NCBI RefSeq assembly: GCF_900110615.1
Contig: NZ_FOEI01000003.1
Span: 222,049 to 286,048 of the forward strand
Length of the DNA stretch: 64,000 nt
Reading direction: 5' to 3'
Source of the DNA: Flavobacterium urocaniciphilum
GTDB taxonomy: Bacteria > Bacteroidota > Bacteroidia > Flavobacteriales > Flavobacteriaceae
The notes under the pieces were generated by a model. It had not been told where the DNA came from. It did not search any database and was given only the letters and a program-made list of their open reading frames with translations. The translations under genes were made by a program, and so were the position numbers. Below are positions 35,004 to 46,100 of this stretch, one piece after another (positions within the stretch are counted from its first letter, which is position 1; each line of letters starts with the position of its first letter).

Positions 35004-37265
35004 ATGAAAAAATTACTTCCATATTTATTTTGCTGCGTTTCGCTTGTTTCATTTTCTCAACAGAAATTATGGAAAGGATATTTTTCATACAATGAAATTA
35101 CAGACGTTTGTAATTCAGATAGCAAAGTGTTTGCAAGTACTAGAAACTCCCTTTTTAATAAAGATGTAAATACTAATATTTTAAGCACTTTTACTTCTGT
35201 AGATGATGTGAAAGCAGATAAAATAACAGCTGTTTTTCAATCTTCAAACAATCACACTTTTATTGGAAACGAGAATGGTTTGATAATAATTATTAAACCC
35301 GATGGTTCTGTTTTGAATAAAGTTGATATTATTACCGAAGTACCAGTTTCTCCAAATCAAAAGAAAATCAATGATTTTTACGAGTTTAATAATAAAATTT
35401 ATGTGTCAACCGAATACGGAATTAGTGTATTTGACAGTTCTAATTTAGAAATTGAAGAAAATTATTATATTGGAAGTTCTGGCGAATATTTAGATGTATT
35501 GCAAACTACCGTTTATAATGGTGAATTATATGCTGCCACAAGAACACAAGGTATTAAAAAGGTTGCATTATCCAATCCTTTCATATATGATTATTCGCAA
35601 TGGCAAATGTTTGCAGCTGGAAATTGGTTGAGTTTAGTTACATTTAACAATCAATTAGTGGCCATGAATTTTGATGGTTATACTTATAAATTTGTTGGCA
35701 ACTCTCCTCAACAAATTGTAAATCATGGCTCAAATGGATTAAAGCTAAGAACAGACGGAACGTATTTAACCATTTCGTGTCAATGGCAAATATTGGTATT
35801 TAATCAGAGTTTAATTCAAGTTTCAACAGTTAATCAAATTCCCAATTTTCCAGGTATGTTAACCTGTGCTATTACCAAAAATGATAAATTATACATTGGA
35901 ACGCAAAAAAACGGATTGTTTGAATCGGCTATCATTAATCCAAGTGTGTTTACTAATATTTCTCCAAAAGGACCTTTAGAAGATTATACATTTAAAGTGA
36001 AAAAAACGCCAAATGAATTATGGGTAACCCATGGAAGTTATGATAGAACCTATAATCCTGATTTAAAACTTCAAGGAATCAGTATTTACAATAGCAATAC
36101 AGGTTGGGGAGAAATTAAATCTACCGATATTCAAGGTTCAGTTTCTTTAGCTGCGATTGCAGAAAATCCGAATTTACCGAATCAAGTTTTTGTGGCATCT
36201 GGACACGACGGGTTGCTAAAATTTACCAATAAAGCGAATTTACAAGTTTATGATGAAACCAATAATTTAGAATCTGTTGGTGGTTTTCCAGGTTATTTTT
36301 CGGTGCGTATAAATGGCATGAAATTCGATAAAGATGCGAATTTGTGGATTACCAATGCGTTTGTAAATAACGGTTTGAAAGTGTTGAAAAACAATAATTC
36401 TTGGCAATCATTTAATTTGAGTTCGGTTTTACAAAATGCTACTAATGAACGTTATGGAAATTTAGACATTGATAAAAACGGAACGAAATGGGTGGCAACA
36501 TTTACGAATGGATTTTATGGTTTTAATGAAAAATATAATAATAAATTCATAGTTGTAAACGAGGAAAATGGTGGTTTGCCAAGTAACGACGTGCGTTGTG
36601 TGGCTGTAGACAAAAGAAATCAGTTGTGGATTGGTACTTTTAAAGGATTACGCATTTTAAGTAGTGTAGATCGATTTGTGTCGGATACGGAATTAGAAAC
36701 AACTAATATCGTAATTCAAGAAGGTGATTTGGCTCAAGAATTATTCTATCAACAAGTTATTCAAGATATTTATGTGGATGGTTCGAATAGAAAATGGGTT
36801 TCTATTGCTGATGCCGGAGTGTTTTTAGTGAGTGCTAATGGTCAAGAAACTATTCATCGATTTACTATGGAAAATTCTCCTTTACCAAGTAATAATGTGT
36901 TGGATATTGATGTAGATGAGGTTTCTGGCGAAGTGTTTTTTGCAACAGATAAAGGATTGGTTTCTTTTTTAGGAACTTCTACAAAAGGAAGTGAAAATTT
37001 AGCAGATGTGTATGTATATCCAAATCCAGTTCGTCCTGGATATACAGGAACTGTAAAAATAAGCGGATTGATGGATAAAGTCAATCTAAAAATTACCGAT
37101 ATTGAAGGGAATTTAGTCTTTGAAACCACTTCTCAAGGCGGAACAGTAGAGTGGGATACTACCGCATTTGGTAAGTATAAAGTGGCATCTGGAGTTTATA
37201 TGGTTTTTGTTTCATCAAGTGATGCAGCTGAAACAACAGTGAAAAAAATAATGGTAATTCGATAA
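35004..37265 (+). CDS. porZ: Type IX secretion system protein PorZ
   Basis: 753 residues. A signal peptide ends at VSFSQ. The N-terminal WKGYFSYNEITDV and NKTIxGNENG-like region match flavobacterial PorZ. Two beta-propellers follow (about 25-330 and 340-650), with blades such as NDFYEFNNKIYVSTEYGISVF and LWIGTFKGLRIL. The C-terminus (about 670-753) is itself a T9SS sorting domain (VYVYPNPVRPGYTGTVKISG ... MVFVSSSDAAE). In Porphyromonas, PorZ is part of the attachment complex that supplies anionic lipopolysaccharide to sortase PorU. recO follows with a one-base overlap, an arrangement I recall from Flavobacteriaceae. Confidence 0.85.
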   Translation: MKKLLPYLFCCVSLVSFSQQKLWKGYFSYNEITDVCNSDSKVFASTRNSLFNKDVNTNILSTFTSVDDVKADKITAVFQSSNNHTFIGNENGLIIIIKPDGSVLNKVDIITEVPVSPNQKKINDFYEFNNKIYVSTEYGISVFDSSNLEIEENYYIGSSGEYLDVLQTTVYNGELYAATRTQGIKKVALSNPFIYDYSQWQMFAAGNWLSLVTFNNQLVAMNFDGYTYKFVGNSPQQIVNHGSNGLKLRTDGTYLTISCQWQILVFNQSLIQVSTVNQIPNFPGMLTCAITKNDKLYIGTQKNGLFESAIINPSVFTNISPKGPLEDYTFKVKKTPNELWVTHGSYDRTYNPDLKLQGISIYNSNTGWGEIKSTDIQGSVSLAAIAENPNLPNQVFVASGHDGLLKFTNKANLQVYDETNNLESVGGFPGYFSVRINGMKFDKDANLWITNAFVNNGLKVLKNNNSWQSFNLSSVLQNATNERYGNLDIDKNGTKWVATFTNGFYGFNEKYNNKFIVVNEENGGLPSNDVRCVAVDKRNQLWIGTFKGLRILSSVDRFVSDTELETTNIVIQEGDLAQELFYQQVIQDIYVDGSNRKWVSIADAGVFLVSANGQETIHRFTMENSPLPSNNVLDIDVDEVSGEVFFATDKGLVSFLGTSTKGSENLADVYVYPNPVRPGYTGTVKISGLMDKVNLKITDIEGNLVFETTSQGGTVEWDTTAFGKYKVASGVYMVFVSSSDAAETTVKKIMVIR

Positions 37266-37978
37266 TGAATGTAAAAACCAAAGCCATTGTTTTAAGCACT
37301 GTTAAATACCAAGAAAAAAGTCTTATTGTAAAGTGTTTTACAGAATCGGATGGCTTGAAATCCTATTTCATTCAAAGTGCTTTTTCAACACGAAAAAGCA
37401 ATCAAAAAATCGCGTATTTTCAACCTTTAAATTTGTTGGAAATTGAAGCGAATCACAAAAACAAAGGCACATTAGAACACATTAAAGAAGTAAAACTTGC
37501 TTATAATTACCAAAGTATAAGTGTTGATTTTACTAAAAACGCAATTGTGTTTTTTCTTTCTGAAGTGTTGCATCATGCCATTTTAGAAGAAGAAAAGAAT
37601 GATACGCTTTTTGCTTTTTTAGAAACTTCTTTTTTATGGTTGGATACTCATGTTACCAATCCGAATTTTCATCTTATTTTCTTAATTGAACTGACTAAAT
37701 TTTTAGGTTTTTATCCTCAATTAGAGGATACTGATGCCAATTGTTTTGAAATGATTGAAGGAGTGTTTACATCGTATCAAGGCGTAAATTGTTTATCTGA
37801 AAACGAATCAATTTTACTTAAAAAATTGATGGAATTGAAGTTTGATGACATTTCTAAAAACTTCAGTAAAAAAGAAAGACAAGTGCTTTTAAAAATCATT
37901 TTGGATTATTATATTATTCATTTACAAGGTTTTAAAAAACCGAAATCGTTGGAAGTTTTAAAAGAAATTTTCAATTAA
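37265..37978 (+). CDS. recO: DNA repair protein RecO
   Basis: 237 residues. The N-terminal OB fold (about 1-80) begins with TKAIVLSTVKYQEKSLIVKCF. A helical domain follows, with ELTKFLGFYPQLED (about 142-155) and the conserved C-terminal YYIIHLQGFKKPKSLEVLKEI. The four-Cys zinc finger found in some RecO proteins is absent here, as I recall for Bacteroidota. RecO loads RecA onto SSB-coated DNA together with RecR. Start overlaps the porZ stop by one base, so expression is tied to porZ. Confidence 0.95.
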   Translation: MNVKTKAIVLSTVKYQEKSLIVKCFTESDGLKSYFIQSAFSTRKSNQKIAYFQPLNLLEIEANHKNKGTLEHIKEVKLAYNYQSISVDFTKNAIVFFLSEVLHHAILEEEKNDTLFAFLETSFLWLDTHVTNPNFHLIFLIELTKFLGFYPQLEDTDANCFEMIEGVFTSYQGVNCLSENESILLKKLMELKFDDISKNFSKKERQVLLKIILDYYIIHLQGFKKPKSLEVLKEIFN

Positions 37979-38173
37979 CGATATCGTAACAATTGTTTTA
38001 AAACACTTATAAAAATTCACTAATTATATTTACTTTGTGATAAATTATCAAAAAATATAAATATTTTCTGATTATTCAAAAATAAAGAAGTAACTTTAGT
38101 CGAAGTTTAAATCATTTTGTCGGATTTAACTTTATATGTTTTTCTTCATACTAATTAGCCTACCCTTTAGCCT

Positions 38174-41100
38174 ATGAAAAAAATCTACTTCTTTTTATTG
38201 GTAATTTCGACTACTTGCCAATATGCTCAAACTCCAGTTACTAGTGGTCCGAATTGGACTGTAACAAACTTAACTCCCAACAACGCGCTAAATTTTCCTG
38301 GTGAAATTACCTATGGTCCGGATGGTTTTTTATGGATTACCGAACGGGTTGGAAAAAAAGTAGTTCGGGTTAATAAAACTACGGGTGCAATAAGCACTAT
38401 GATTGACCTTTCTGCTCAGGTTTATCAAACTGCTGGACAAGATGGGTTGTTAGGATTTGCCATTCATCCAGATTTGTATACAAATATCGCAACCACAACA
38501 AATAATTATGTATATATCGCTTATACTTATAATAGTGGTGGAAGAAAATTAAGAATTTCAAGATTTACATTTAATAATGGTCCAAAAACATTAAGTGGTG
38601 AACAAATGTTGTTGGAAAATATGCCAGCAAGTAACGATCATAATTCGGGTAGATTAAAAATCGGACCTGATATGAAATTGTATTATACTTTTGGAGATCA
38701 AGGAAATAATCAATTTGCTAATGCTTGTAATCCAATTTTAGCTCAAAATTTACCCACTTCACCCACAAATTATACCAATTATCAAGGAAAAATATTACGA
38801 ATCAATTTAGATGGAACCATTCCTTCCGATAATCCAACATTGGCAGGAGTTCAAAGTCATGTGTATACATACGGACATAGGAACCCACAAGGATTGGTTT
38901 TTGCTCAAAACGGAACACTTTATTCTTCAGAACATGGTGCAAAAGTTGACGACGAATTAAATATTATTGTACCCGGTAAAAATTATGGTTGGCCTTTAAT
39001 TGCGGGATATTTTGATAATATGTCCTATAACTATTGCAATTGGTCAACCGCTTCACCCTGTAATGCGGGAAGTTTTTCAGATGATGTATGTGCGGCTGGC
39101 GTTACTCCAGTAGATGAATTCACTTCTTATCCTTCGGGACCGCCTTCTAATTTTATGCCGCCCATTGGAACGTATAACAGTACAAGTGCGGTGGTTCCAA
39201 CAGGTGGGTTTTTGGGTTGGCCTACTGTTGCACCAGCCAGTATTGATATTTATGAATTGAATAAAATTCCTAATTGGGGCAGATCATTATTAATTCCAAC
39301 TTTAAAAAAAGGTACGATTTATAGAGCGAAATTAGCGCCCGATGGGAATTCAATTATGGGTGGAGTTTATGAAAATTTCCATTCTTCAAATGACCGATAT
39401 AGAGACATTGCTTTAGATCCAGATGGGGTAACATTTTATGCTGTTACTGATAATACAGGAAGTACTTCAGGTCCTTCGGGAAGTACAGCTGTTACCATTG
39501 TAAATCCTGGAGTTATTGTAAAAATTCAATATACGGGACCAACTGTTGTGAGTCCGCCAATTGCTAATTGTCAAAACATTACAACAACATTAGATACAAC
39601 TGGGAATGTCACAATTTTACCTAGTCAAATTAATAATAATTCAACTGATGATGGTACAATTGTTTCTTACATTTTAGACAAAAGTACTTTTAATTGTTCT
39701 CATGTAGATACACCTCAACAAGTTTATTTAACTGTAGTAGATAATCAAGGTGGAGAAAGTAGTTGTGGAGCAATTGTTACTGTAAATAATAATAGTGCAT
39801 TCGTAACACCAACTGGTTTAGCAGTTTCGGGAATTACAAATTCTTCTGCGAATTTAAATTGGACAAGTGCTTTTCCAGCTACATTTGAATTGCGTTACCG
39901 ACAAATAGGAGCAGTAAACTGGATTCATCAAACAACAACTACAAATAATTTAATATTACAAGGTTTAGATCCAGGAACCAATTATGAAGTTCAAATTCGT
40001 TTAATTTGTGAAACAGCAACATCAAGTTATTCAACATCTGTAAATTTCACTACAACTTCAGGATATTGTGCGGTTACAGGTATAATTTCGGCTGGACATA
40101 ATTATATAACGAATGTGGAATTAGGCTCTATTAATAATGCATCTGGGAATAATTCTTACACCTATTATTCAAGTGTTTCAACCAATTTAACGGCAGGAAC
40201 TTCTAATACTATTATTATTTCGAAACCTTCAATTGCAAATGCCGCTAGAACTTGTGGGTTTTCGGTTTGGATCGATTATAATAGAGATGGTGATTTTTCT
40301 GATTCTGGCGAAAGAGTAGCTTTTACGTCTTCTTTAATTGCTGCAAGTGCAACTTCAGCAACTTTAAATTTTACAGTTCCTAGCACAATTTCTATTGGTT
40401 CAACTAGAATGCGAGTGGAATGTCAGCAAACTGCTACGCCAACTGTATTTTGTGGTGCTATTCATGCAACCAATCCATCGGAAGCAGAAGATTATATGAT
40501 TAATTTAATTTTACCATGCGGAACTTCAACTACTTCATGGAATGGTACGGCTTGGACGAATGGTTTACCCGATAGCAGAAAAGCTGTTGTGTTTAATGCC
40601 AATTACCAATCAACTGGAATAATTGAAGCGTGTAGTGTAGCTGTAAATGGAACAGCAAATGTGGTTTTCAACTCTAATCACACTTTAAAAGTTACCAACA
40701 ATGTTACAGTTGCCGCAGGAGCTAGTTTAACTTTTGAAAACAATGCCAGTTTATTACAAATTAATAATTCTGTAAATTCTGGTTCTATTAAAGTCAAACG
40801 AAATTCAACTCCGATGATTCGTCAAGATTATACGGCTTGGTCATCACCAGTAAATAATCAACAATTATTGGCTTTTTCTCCAAATACGCTTCCTTCGCGT
40901 TTTTATGAGTATTTGTCAACCGGAATGACAACTCCTACAGCTTATCAATCGATAGTTCCAACTAATAATTTTACGAACGGAAAAGGTTATATGATTCGAG
41001 TAGCTGATAATTGGTCGCCAACCCTTCCGACTATTTATAATGGTGAATTTAATGGTGTTCCATTTAACGGAACCGTTTCGCCGGTTTTAGGAATAGGGTA

Positions 41101-42076
41101 TAATTTATTAGGAAATCCGTATCCTTCCCCAATTAATGCTAGAACGTTTTTATCCGATAATCCGAACATTAATACGTTGTATTATTGGACGCATACTGTT
41201 GCAGCTGTTGCAGGTTCTTATCCGGTAAATAATTATGCTTCTTACACAACATTAGGTGGAGTAGCAGCAGCAGCTGGTGGAGCGATACCGGTCGATTTTA
41301 TACAAGTCGGACAAGGTTTCTTTGTTAATACTACTATAGGTGGAAGCGCTAATTTTAATAATAATCAAAGAAGTTACGGATCGTCTAGTATGCAATTTTA
41401 TAAGACCACAATTTCTGAAGAAAAACATAGAATTTGGTTGAATTTAAATGATGCAACTTATAATTATAATCAAATTTTGGTTGGGTATGCAGATGGAGCA
41501 TCAAATTCAATTGATACCTCTGATGGATTGGTTTTTAACGATGTAACTTCCATGATTTATAACTTGATAAATAATCAAAAGTATGTGATACAAGGTAGAG
41601 AAGTTCCTTTTGTAGATACAGATGTTGTTCCGATTGGTTTGAAAATCACACAAGATGGGAATTACACTATTTCACTTCAAAATTTTGATGGATTATTTGA
41701 AAATCAAAATATTTATTTAAAAGACAACTACTTCTTTACGATTCATGATTTAAAACAAGGTGCTTATAGTTTTACATCACAAACAGGTGAGTTTAACGAT
41801 AGAATCCAAATTGTGTATAAAAACGAAATGTTATCTATAGAAGAAGTGGATGATTTGATAGTTTTTGCTGAATCAAATGAAACCGTATTTAAATCGTTAC
41901 ATGAAAACATTAAAGAGATAATTGTATATGATGTTTTAGGTAGAAAACTCAACCATTTTCAAAACATTAACCTTAACACGTATAAGACTAATAAAATACA
42001 AAATCAAGATCAAGTTCTGTTATTGAAGGTGATTTTGAATTCTGGGAAAATTCTCACCAAAAAGCATTTCAAATAA
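38174..42076 (+). CDS. Glucose/sorbosone dehydrogenase-like T9SS protein with FN3 and GEVED domains
   Basis: 1300 residues. A signal peptide ends at CQYAQ. A PQQ-dependent sugar dehydrogenase-like beta-propeller spans about 25-455 (PGEITYGPDGFLWITER, DGLLGFAIHPD, YGHRNPQGLVF, SSEHGAKVDDELNII). A small beta domain, then a fibronectin type III domain (about 545-630), then a GEVED domain (about 640-780, WIDYNRDGDFSDSGERV, EAEDYMINL) follow. The long C-terminal part ends in IYDVLGRK-like and KILTKKHFK strings, a T9SS sorting signal that looks like type C. It is secreted by T9SS. Whether it keeps PQQ binding cannot be told by eye. A terminator follows. Confidence 0.88.
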   Translation: MKKIYFFLLVISTTCQYAQTPVTSGPNWTVTNLTPNNALNFPGEITYGPDGFLWITERVGKKVVRVNKTTGAISTMIDLSAQVYQTAGQDGLLGFAIHPDLYTNIATTTNNYVYIAYTYNSGGRKLRISRFTFNNGPKTLSGEQMLLENMPASNDHNSGRLKIGPDMKLYYTFGDQGNNQFANACNPILAQNLPTSPTNYTNYQGKILRINLDGTIPSDNPTLAGVQSHVYTYGHRNPQGLVFAQNGTLYSSEHGAKVDDELNIIVPGKNYGWPLIAGYFDNMSYNYCNWSTASPCNAGSFSDDVCAAGVTPVDEFTSYPSGPPSNFMPPIGTYNSTSAVVPTGGFLGWPTVAPASIDIYELNKIPNWGRSLLIPTLKKGTIYRAKLAPDGNSIMGGVYENFHSSNDRYRDIALDPDGVTFYAVTDNTGSTSGPSGSTAVTIVNPGVIVKIQYTGPTVVSPPIANCQNITTTLDTTGNVTILPSQINNNSTDDGTIVSYILDKSTFNCSHVDTPQQVYLTVVDNQGGESSCGAIVTVNNNSAFVTPTGLAVSGITNSSANLNWTSAFPATFELRYRQIGAVNWIHQTTTTNNLILQGLDPGTNYEVQIRLICETATSSYSTSVNFTTTSGYCAVTGIISAGHNYITNVELGSINNASGNNSYTYYSSVSTNLTAGTSNTIIISKPSIANAARTCGFSVWIDYNRDGDFSDSGERVAFTSSLIAASATSATLNFTVPSTISIGSTRMRVECQQTATPTVFCGAIHATNPSEAEDYMINLILPCGTSTTSWNGTAWTNGLPDSRKAVVFNANYQSTGIIEACSVAVNGTANVVFNSNHTLKVTNNVTVAAGASLTFENNASLLQINNSVNSGSIKVKRNSTPMIRQDYTAWSSPVNNQQLLAFSPNTLPSRFYEYLSTGMTTPTAYQSIVPTNNFTNGKGYMIRVADNWSPTLPTIYNGEFNGVPFNGTVSPVLGIGYNLLGNPYPSPINARTFLSDNPNINTLYYWTHTVAAVAGSYPVNNYASYTTLGGVAAAAGGAIPVDFIQVGQGFFVNTTIGGSANFNNNQRSYGSSSMQFYKTTISEEKHRIWLNLNDATYNYNQILVGYADGASNSIDTSDGLVFNDVTSMIYNLINNQKYVIQGREVPFVDTDVVPIGLKITQDGNYTISLQNFDGLFENQNIYLKDNYFFTIHDLKQGAYSFTSQTGEFNDRIQIVYKNEMLSIEEVDDLIVFAESNETVFKSLHENIKEIIVYDVLGRKLNHFQNINLNTYKTNKIQNQDQVLLLKVILNSGKILTKKHFK

Positions 42077-42106
42077 AAAACCACACCCTTAATCGGGTGT
42101 TTTTAT
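42076..42106 (+). terminator. Terminator after the dehydrogenase-like gene
   Basis: ACACCC (42083-42088) pairs with GGGTGT (42095-42100) and is followed by TTTTATTTTA, with As before the stem. Confidence 0.75.
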
Positions 42107-42285
42107 TTTATAAAACACTGATAAACAGTTATTTAAATTTAACCCCAGTGTATTTTATCGAAAAAATTTTCATTTCATCAAATGATAATGCCATTCAACT
42201 AAAATGTATGCTTTGTAACGTAATATTAATAGAACTTTAACGGGTTATGAGTAATTTCATCTTGTTAATGTTAAATAATAGAGTT

Positions 42286-42897
42286 ATGAATAAAAAATAC
42301 AAATTAATTGCCCGCATCATTACATTACTTTTCATACAATTTAATTTTGCACAAGTTGGTATTGGAACTACTAATCCTCAAGCAACTTTACATGTACAAG
42401 GTAACTTACGCGTTACCAATACAAATAACACTACAACATCGGAAACTCTTTTAGGTAATTGTAGTCAAGGTGATATTACTTCTATAAAAGTAGGTGAAGG
42501 TTTAATGTTAAAAGACAATGAACTTTCTAATACTAATACAAGTTCCCCAACAAAATACAAAATCATTGGAGTACCAATTGTTACAGTAGCACCAAATCAA
42601 AATTTTGATAATCTTAATTTAGATTTAAATGGCGCTAATATTGATGTAGTTGTTTTTAGATTAGCAGCTGGTCATAATTACACCATTTCAGGAATTTCGG
42701 GAGGTGTAGACGGTAGACATGTTATTATTTATAATTCTTCTGCGGTAAACTTAACAATTAACAATATGAGTTCTTCAAATCCATTAAACCATATTGATAC
42801 TTTAGGGTCTGCAACTGCTACTTCAGGGGTAGGAACAATTGAGTTTGTATATGATGGAATGTTAAATAAATGGATTGTTATTAATATAAGAAACTAA
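42286..42897 (+). CDS. Hypothetical exported protein with VGIGTTNPxATLHVxG motif
   Basis: 203 residues from ATG 42286, where a clear signal peptide begins (ends at FNFAQ); the ATG at 42247 gives an unlikely leader. Right after cleavage comes VGIGTTNPQATLHVQGNLRV, a beta-helix-entry motif seen at the start of many Bacteroidota secreted proteins and phage tail-spike-like domains. The rest is Asn/Thr/Ser-rich beta structure ending in EFVYDGMLNKWIVINI. No sorting domain is recognised. The function is unknown; a surface or matrix protein is plausible. Confidence 0.75.
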   Translation: MNKKYKLIARIITLLFIQFNFAQVGIGTTNPQATLHVQGNLRVTNTNNTTTSETLLGNCSQGDITSIKVGEGLMLKDNELSNTNTSSPTKYKIIGVPIVTVAPNQNFDNLNLDLNGANIDVVVFRLAAGHNYTISGISGGVDGRHVIIYNSSAVNLTINNMSSSNPLNHIDTLGSATATSGVGTIEFVYDGMLNKWIVINIRN

Positions 42898-42939
42898 GAG
42901 ATACGTGAGGAAAAAACACAAACTTCGGAAACTTTTTTA

Positions 42940-42977
42940 AAAACCATTAGACATAATTGTACTAATGGTTTTTTTTA
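42940..42977 (+). terminator. Terminator after the exported VGIGTTNP protein
   Basis: AAAACCATTAG (42940-42950) pairs perfectly with CTAATGGTTTT (42962-42972) and is followed by TTTTT. Confidence 0.88.
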
Positions 42978-43067
42978 TTTCTATAGTTAGAATTGGAATA
43001 AATTTTTTAATAAAATAGATCAATTACTAAAAACATTTAAATTTTTTAGTAAAGTTTTGTTAAACCA

Positions 43068-43103
43068 AGTAACTTTTGCCTTTTTACTTTTGCCTTTTTA
43101 CTT
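43068..43103. repeat. Tandem CTTTTGCCTTTTTA repeat, family F
   Basis: The unit CTTTTGCCTTTTTA occurs twice in tandem (about 43073-43100), with a preceding TAACTTTTG. Each unit junction reads TACTTTTG, identical to a -7 box. The array lies just upstream of the likely ileS promoter. Confidence 0.65.
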
Positions 43104-43111
43104 ATATTGAT

Positions 43112-43119
43112 TACTTTCG
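43112..43119 (+). promoter_or_regulatory. Likely ileS -7 box, TACTTTCG
   Basis: TACTTTCG differs from TAnnTTTG only at position 7 and lies 25 bases before the ileS ATG at 43145. The perfect match TACTTTTG at 43085-43092 is an alternative. Confidence 0.45.
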
Positions 43120-43144
43120 CAGATTGATTTTAGAAAACGATAAA

Positions 43145-46100
43145 ATGAACACAAAATTTACTGAATACAAAGGACTTGACTTGCCTACAGTAGCATCTGA
43201 AGTTCTTGATTTTTGGAAAAAAAATAACATCTTCGATAAAAGTGTAACTACACGTGAAGGAAACCAACCGTATGTATTTTTTGAAGGACCACCTTCTGCA
43301 AACGGATTACCTGGAATTCACCACGTAATGGCACGCGCTATTAAAGATATTTTTTGTCGTTATAAAACTCAAAAAGGATTCCAAGTTAAGCGTAAAGCGG
43401 GTTGGGACACACATGGTTTACCTGTAGAATTAGGTACCGAAAAAGAATTAGGTATTACTAAAGAAGATATCGGAAAAACCATTTCGGTTACCGAATACAA
43501 CGAAGCGTGTAAAAGAACGGTTATGCGTTATACAGACGTATGGAACGACCTTACCGAAAAAATGGGGTATTGGGTAGATATGGAAGATCCGTATGTAACG
43601 TACAAATCGAAATACATGGAATCGGTTTGGTGGTTACTAAAACAAATTTATACTAAAGATTTATTATACAAAGGATACACGATTCAACCGTATTCACCAA
43701 AAGCAGGTACCGGTTTATCTTCTCATGAAGTAAATCAACCAGGTTCGTATCGTGATGTTACAGATACTACAATTGTTGCACAGTTTAAAGCTTTAGAAGA
43801 AACGTTACCAAACTTTTTACAAGGTTTCGGAACTATTCATTTCTTAGCTTGGACAACTACACCTTGGACGTTACCAAGTAACACAGCGTTAACAGTTGGG
43901 CCAAAAATCGATTATGTTTTAGTTAAAACGTTCAATCAATATACTTTCGAACCAATCAATATTATTTTAGCTAAGAATTTAGTTGGAAAACAGTTTGGTG
44001 GAAAATATTTTGTAGCTGAAACGGAAGAAGATTTTGCAAACTACAAATCGGAAGATAAGAAAATACCATATCAAATATTAACTGAGGCAAAAGGTGCGGA
44101 TTTAGTTGGAATTCGTTACGAACAATTATTGCCTTGGGCGTTACCATATCAAACACCAGAAAATGCTTTTAGAGTGATTTCTGGTGATTTCGTAACTACA
44201 GAAGATGGAACAGGTATTGTACACACAGCACCAACTTTCGGAGCGGATGATGCTAAAGTAGCGAAAGAAGCTACTCCAGAAGTACCGCCAATGTTAGTGT
44301 TAGATGAAAATGGAAACGCAGTTCCTTTAGTTGATTTACAAGGTAAATTCATCAAAGGTTTAGGTGTTTATTCTGAAAAATATGTGAAGAATGAATACTA
44401 TAACGATGGCGAAGCTCCTGAAAAATCAGTTGATGTTGAAATCGCAATCTTATTAAAAGAAGAAAACAAAGCCTTTAAGGTTGAAAAATATGTACACAGT
44501 TATCCTCATTGTTGGAGAACTGACAAACCAATTTTATACTATCCGTTAGATTCTTGGTTCATTAAAGTAACTGAAATCAAAGACAGAATGTTCGATTTAA
44601 ACGAAACTATCAATTGGAAGCCAAAAGCAACTGGTGAAGGTCGTTTCGGAAATTGGTTAAAAAATGCTAACGATTGGAACTTATCGCGTTCAAGATATTG
44701 GGGAATTCCATTACCATTGTGGAGAAATGACGAAGGAACAGAAACAATTTGTATTGGATCAGTTGAAGAATTATACAACGAAATTGAAAAAGCAATTGCT
44801 GCAGGTTTCATGACGGAAAATCCATACAAAGGATTCGAAATCGGAAATATGGAGGAATCAAATTACGATTTAGTGGATTTACATAAAAACATTGTTGATA
44901 CTATCGTTTTAGTTTCTCAAAGTGGTAAACCAATGAAACGTGAATCAGATTTAATTGACGTTTGGTTTGATTCTGGTGCTATGCCTTATGCACAATGGCA
45001 TTATCCATTTGAAAATAAAGCATTAATTGAAGAGAATAAAGCTTTTCCAGCTGATTTTATTGCGGAAGGAGTAGACCAAACACGTGGTTGGTTTTATACC
45101 TTACATGCGATTGGAACATTAGTATTTGATAAAGTAGCTTATAAAAATGTAGTTTCAAACGGTTTAGTACTAGACAAAAACGGACAAAAAATGTCGAAAC
45201 GTTTAGGAAATGCAGTTGATCCTTTTACAACTTTAGCAGAATACGGTCCTGATGCGACGCGTTGGTACATGATTTCGAATGCTAATCCTTGGGATAACTT
45301 AAAATTTGATATTGAAGGTGTAGCTGAGGTACGTAGAAAATTCTTCGGAACGTTATACAATACGTATTCGTTCTTTGCGTTATATGCTAACATCGACGGA
45401 TTTACCTATAGTGAAGCGGAGGTTCCTTTAGCAGAAAGACCAGAAATTGACCGTTGGATTTTATCGGAATTAAATACGTTAATTCAACAAGTTGATGAAG
45501 CCTATGCAGATTACGAACCAACTCGTGCAACACGTGTAATTTCCGATTTCGTGCAGGAGAATTTAAGTAACTGGTACGTACGTTTATGCCGTCGCAGATT
45601 CTGGAAAGGTGAGTATGCGCAAGACAAAATTGCAGCTTATCAGACGCTTTATACATGTTTAGAGACAGTTGCTAAATTATCGGCACCTGTAGCTCCGTTC
45701 TTTATGGATAAGCTTTATAAAGACCTGAATGCCACGACAAATAAGGAAAGTTTTGAAAGTATTCACTTAGCAAACTTCCCGGTTTCAGTTGAAAACTTTG
45801 TTGATAAATCGCTAGAAAGTAGAATGCAGAAGGCACAAACGATATCATCGCTAGTATTATCGTTACGAAAAAAGGAAATGATAAAAGTACGTCAACCTTT
45901 ACAAAGGGTAATGATTCCGGTACTTGACGAGGTTTTCAAGTCGGAAATTTTAGCTGTGGCGGACTTAATAAAGGCTGAGGTTAACGTAAAAGAAATAGAG
46001 TTGTTAGACGACGCTTCTGGCGTGTTAGTGAAGCAAATTAAACCAAATTTCAAAGCATTAGGACCACGTTTCGGTAAGGATATGGGCTTGATTGCCAAGG

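Noticed and set aside
43076..43144. Upstream extension of ileS by 23 codons
   Set aside because: The segment contains the tandem CTTTTGCC repeat and -7 boxes; the ATG at 43145 starts the conserved N-terminus.
42978..43145. T-box riboswitch upstream of ileS
   Set aside because: No specifier-loop or antiterminator structure is visible, and T-boxes are not usual in this phylum.
43251..45536. CACGTG hexamers at 43251, 45081 and 45531 as further parS sites
   Set aside because: The flanks do not carry the TGTTNC/GAAACA arms; these are ordinary coding hexamers inside ileS.
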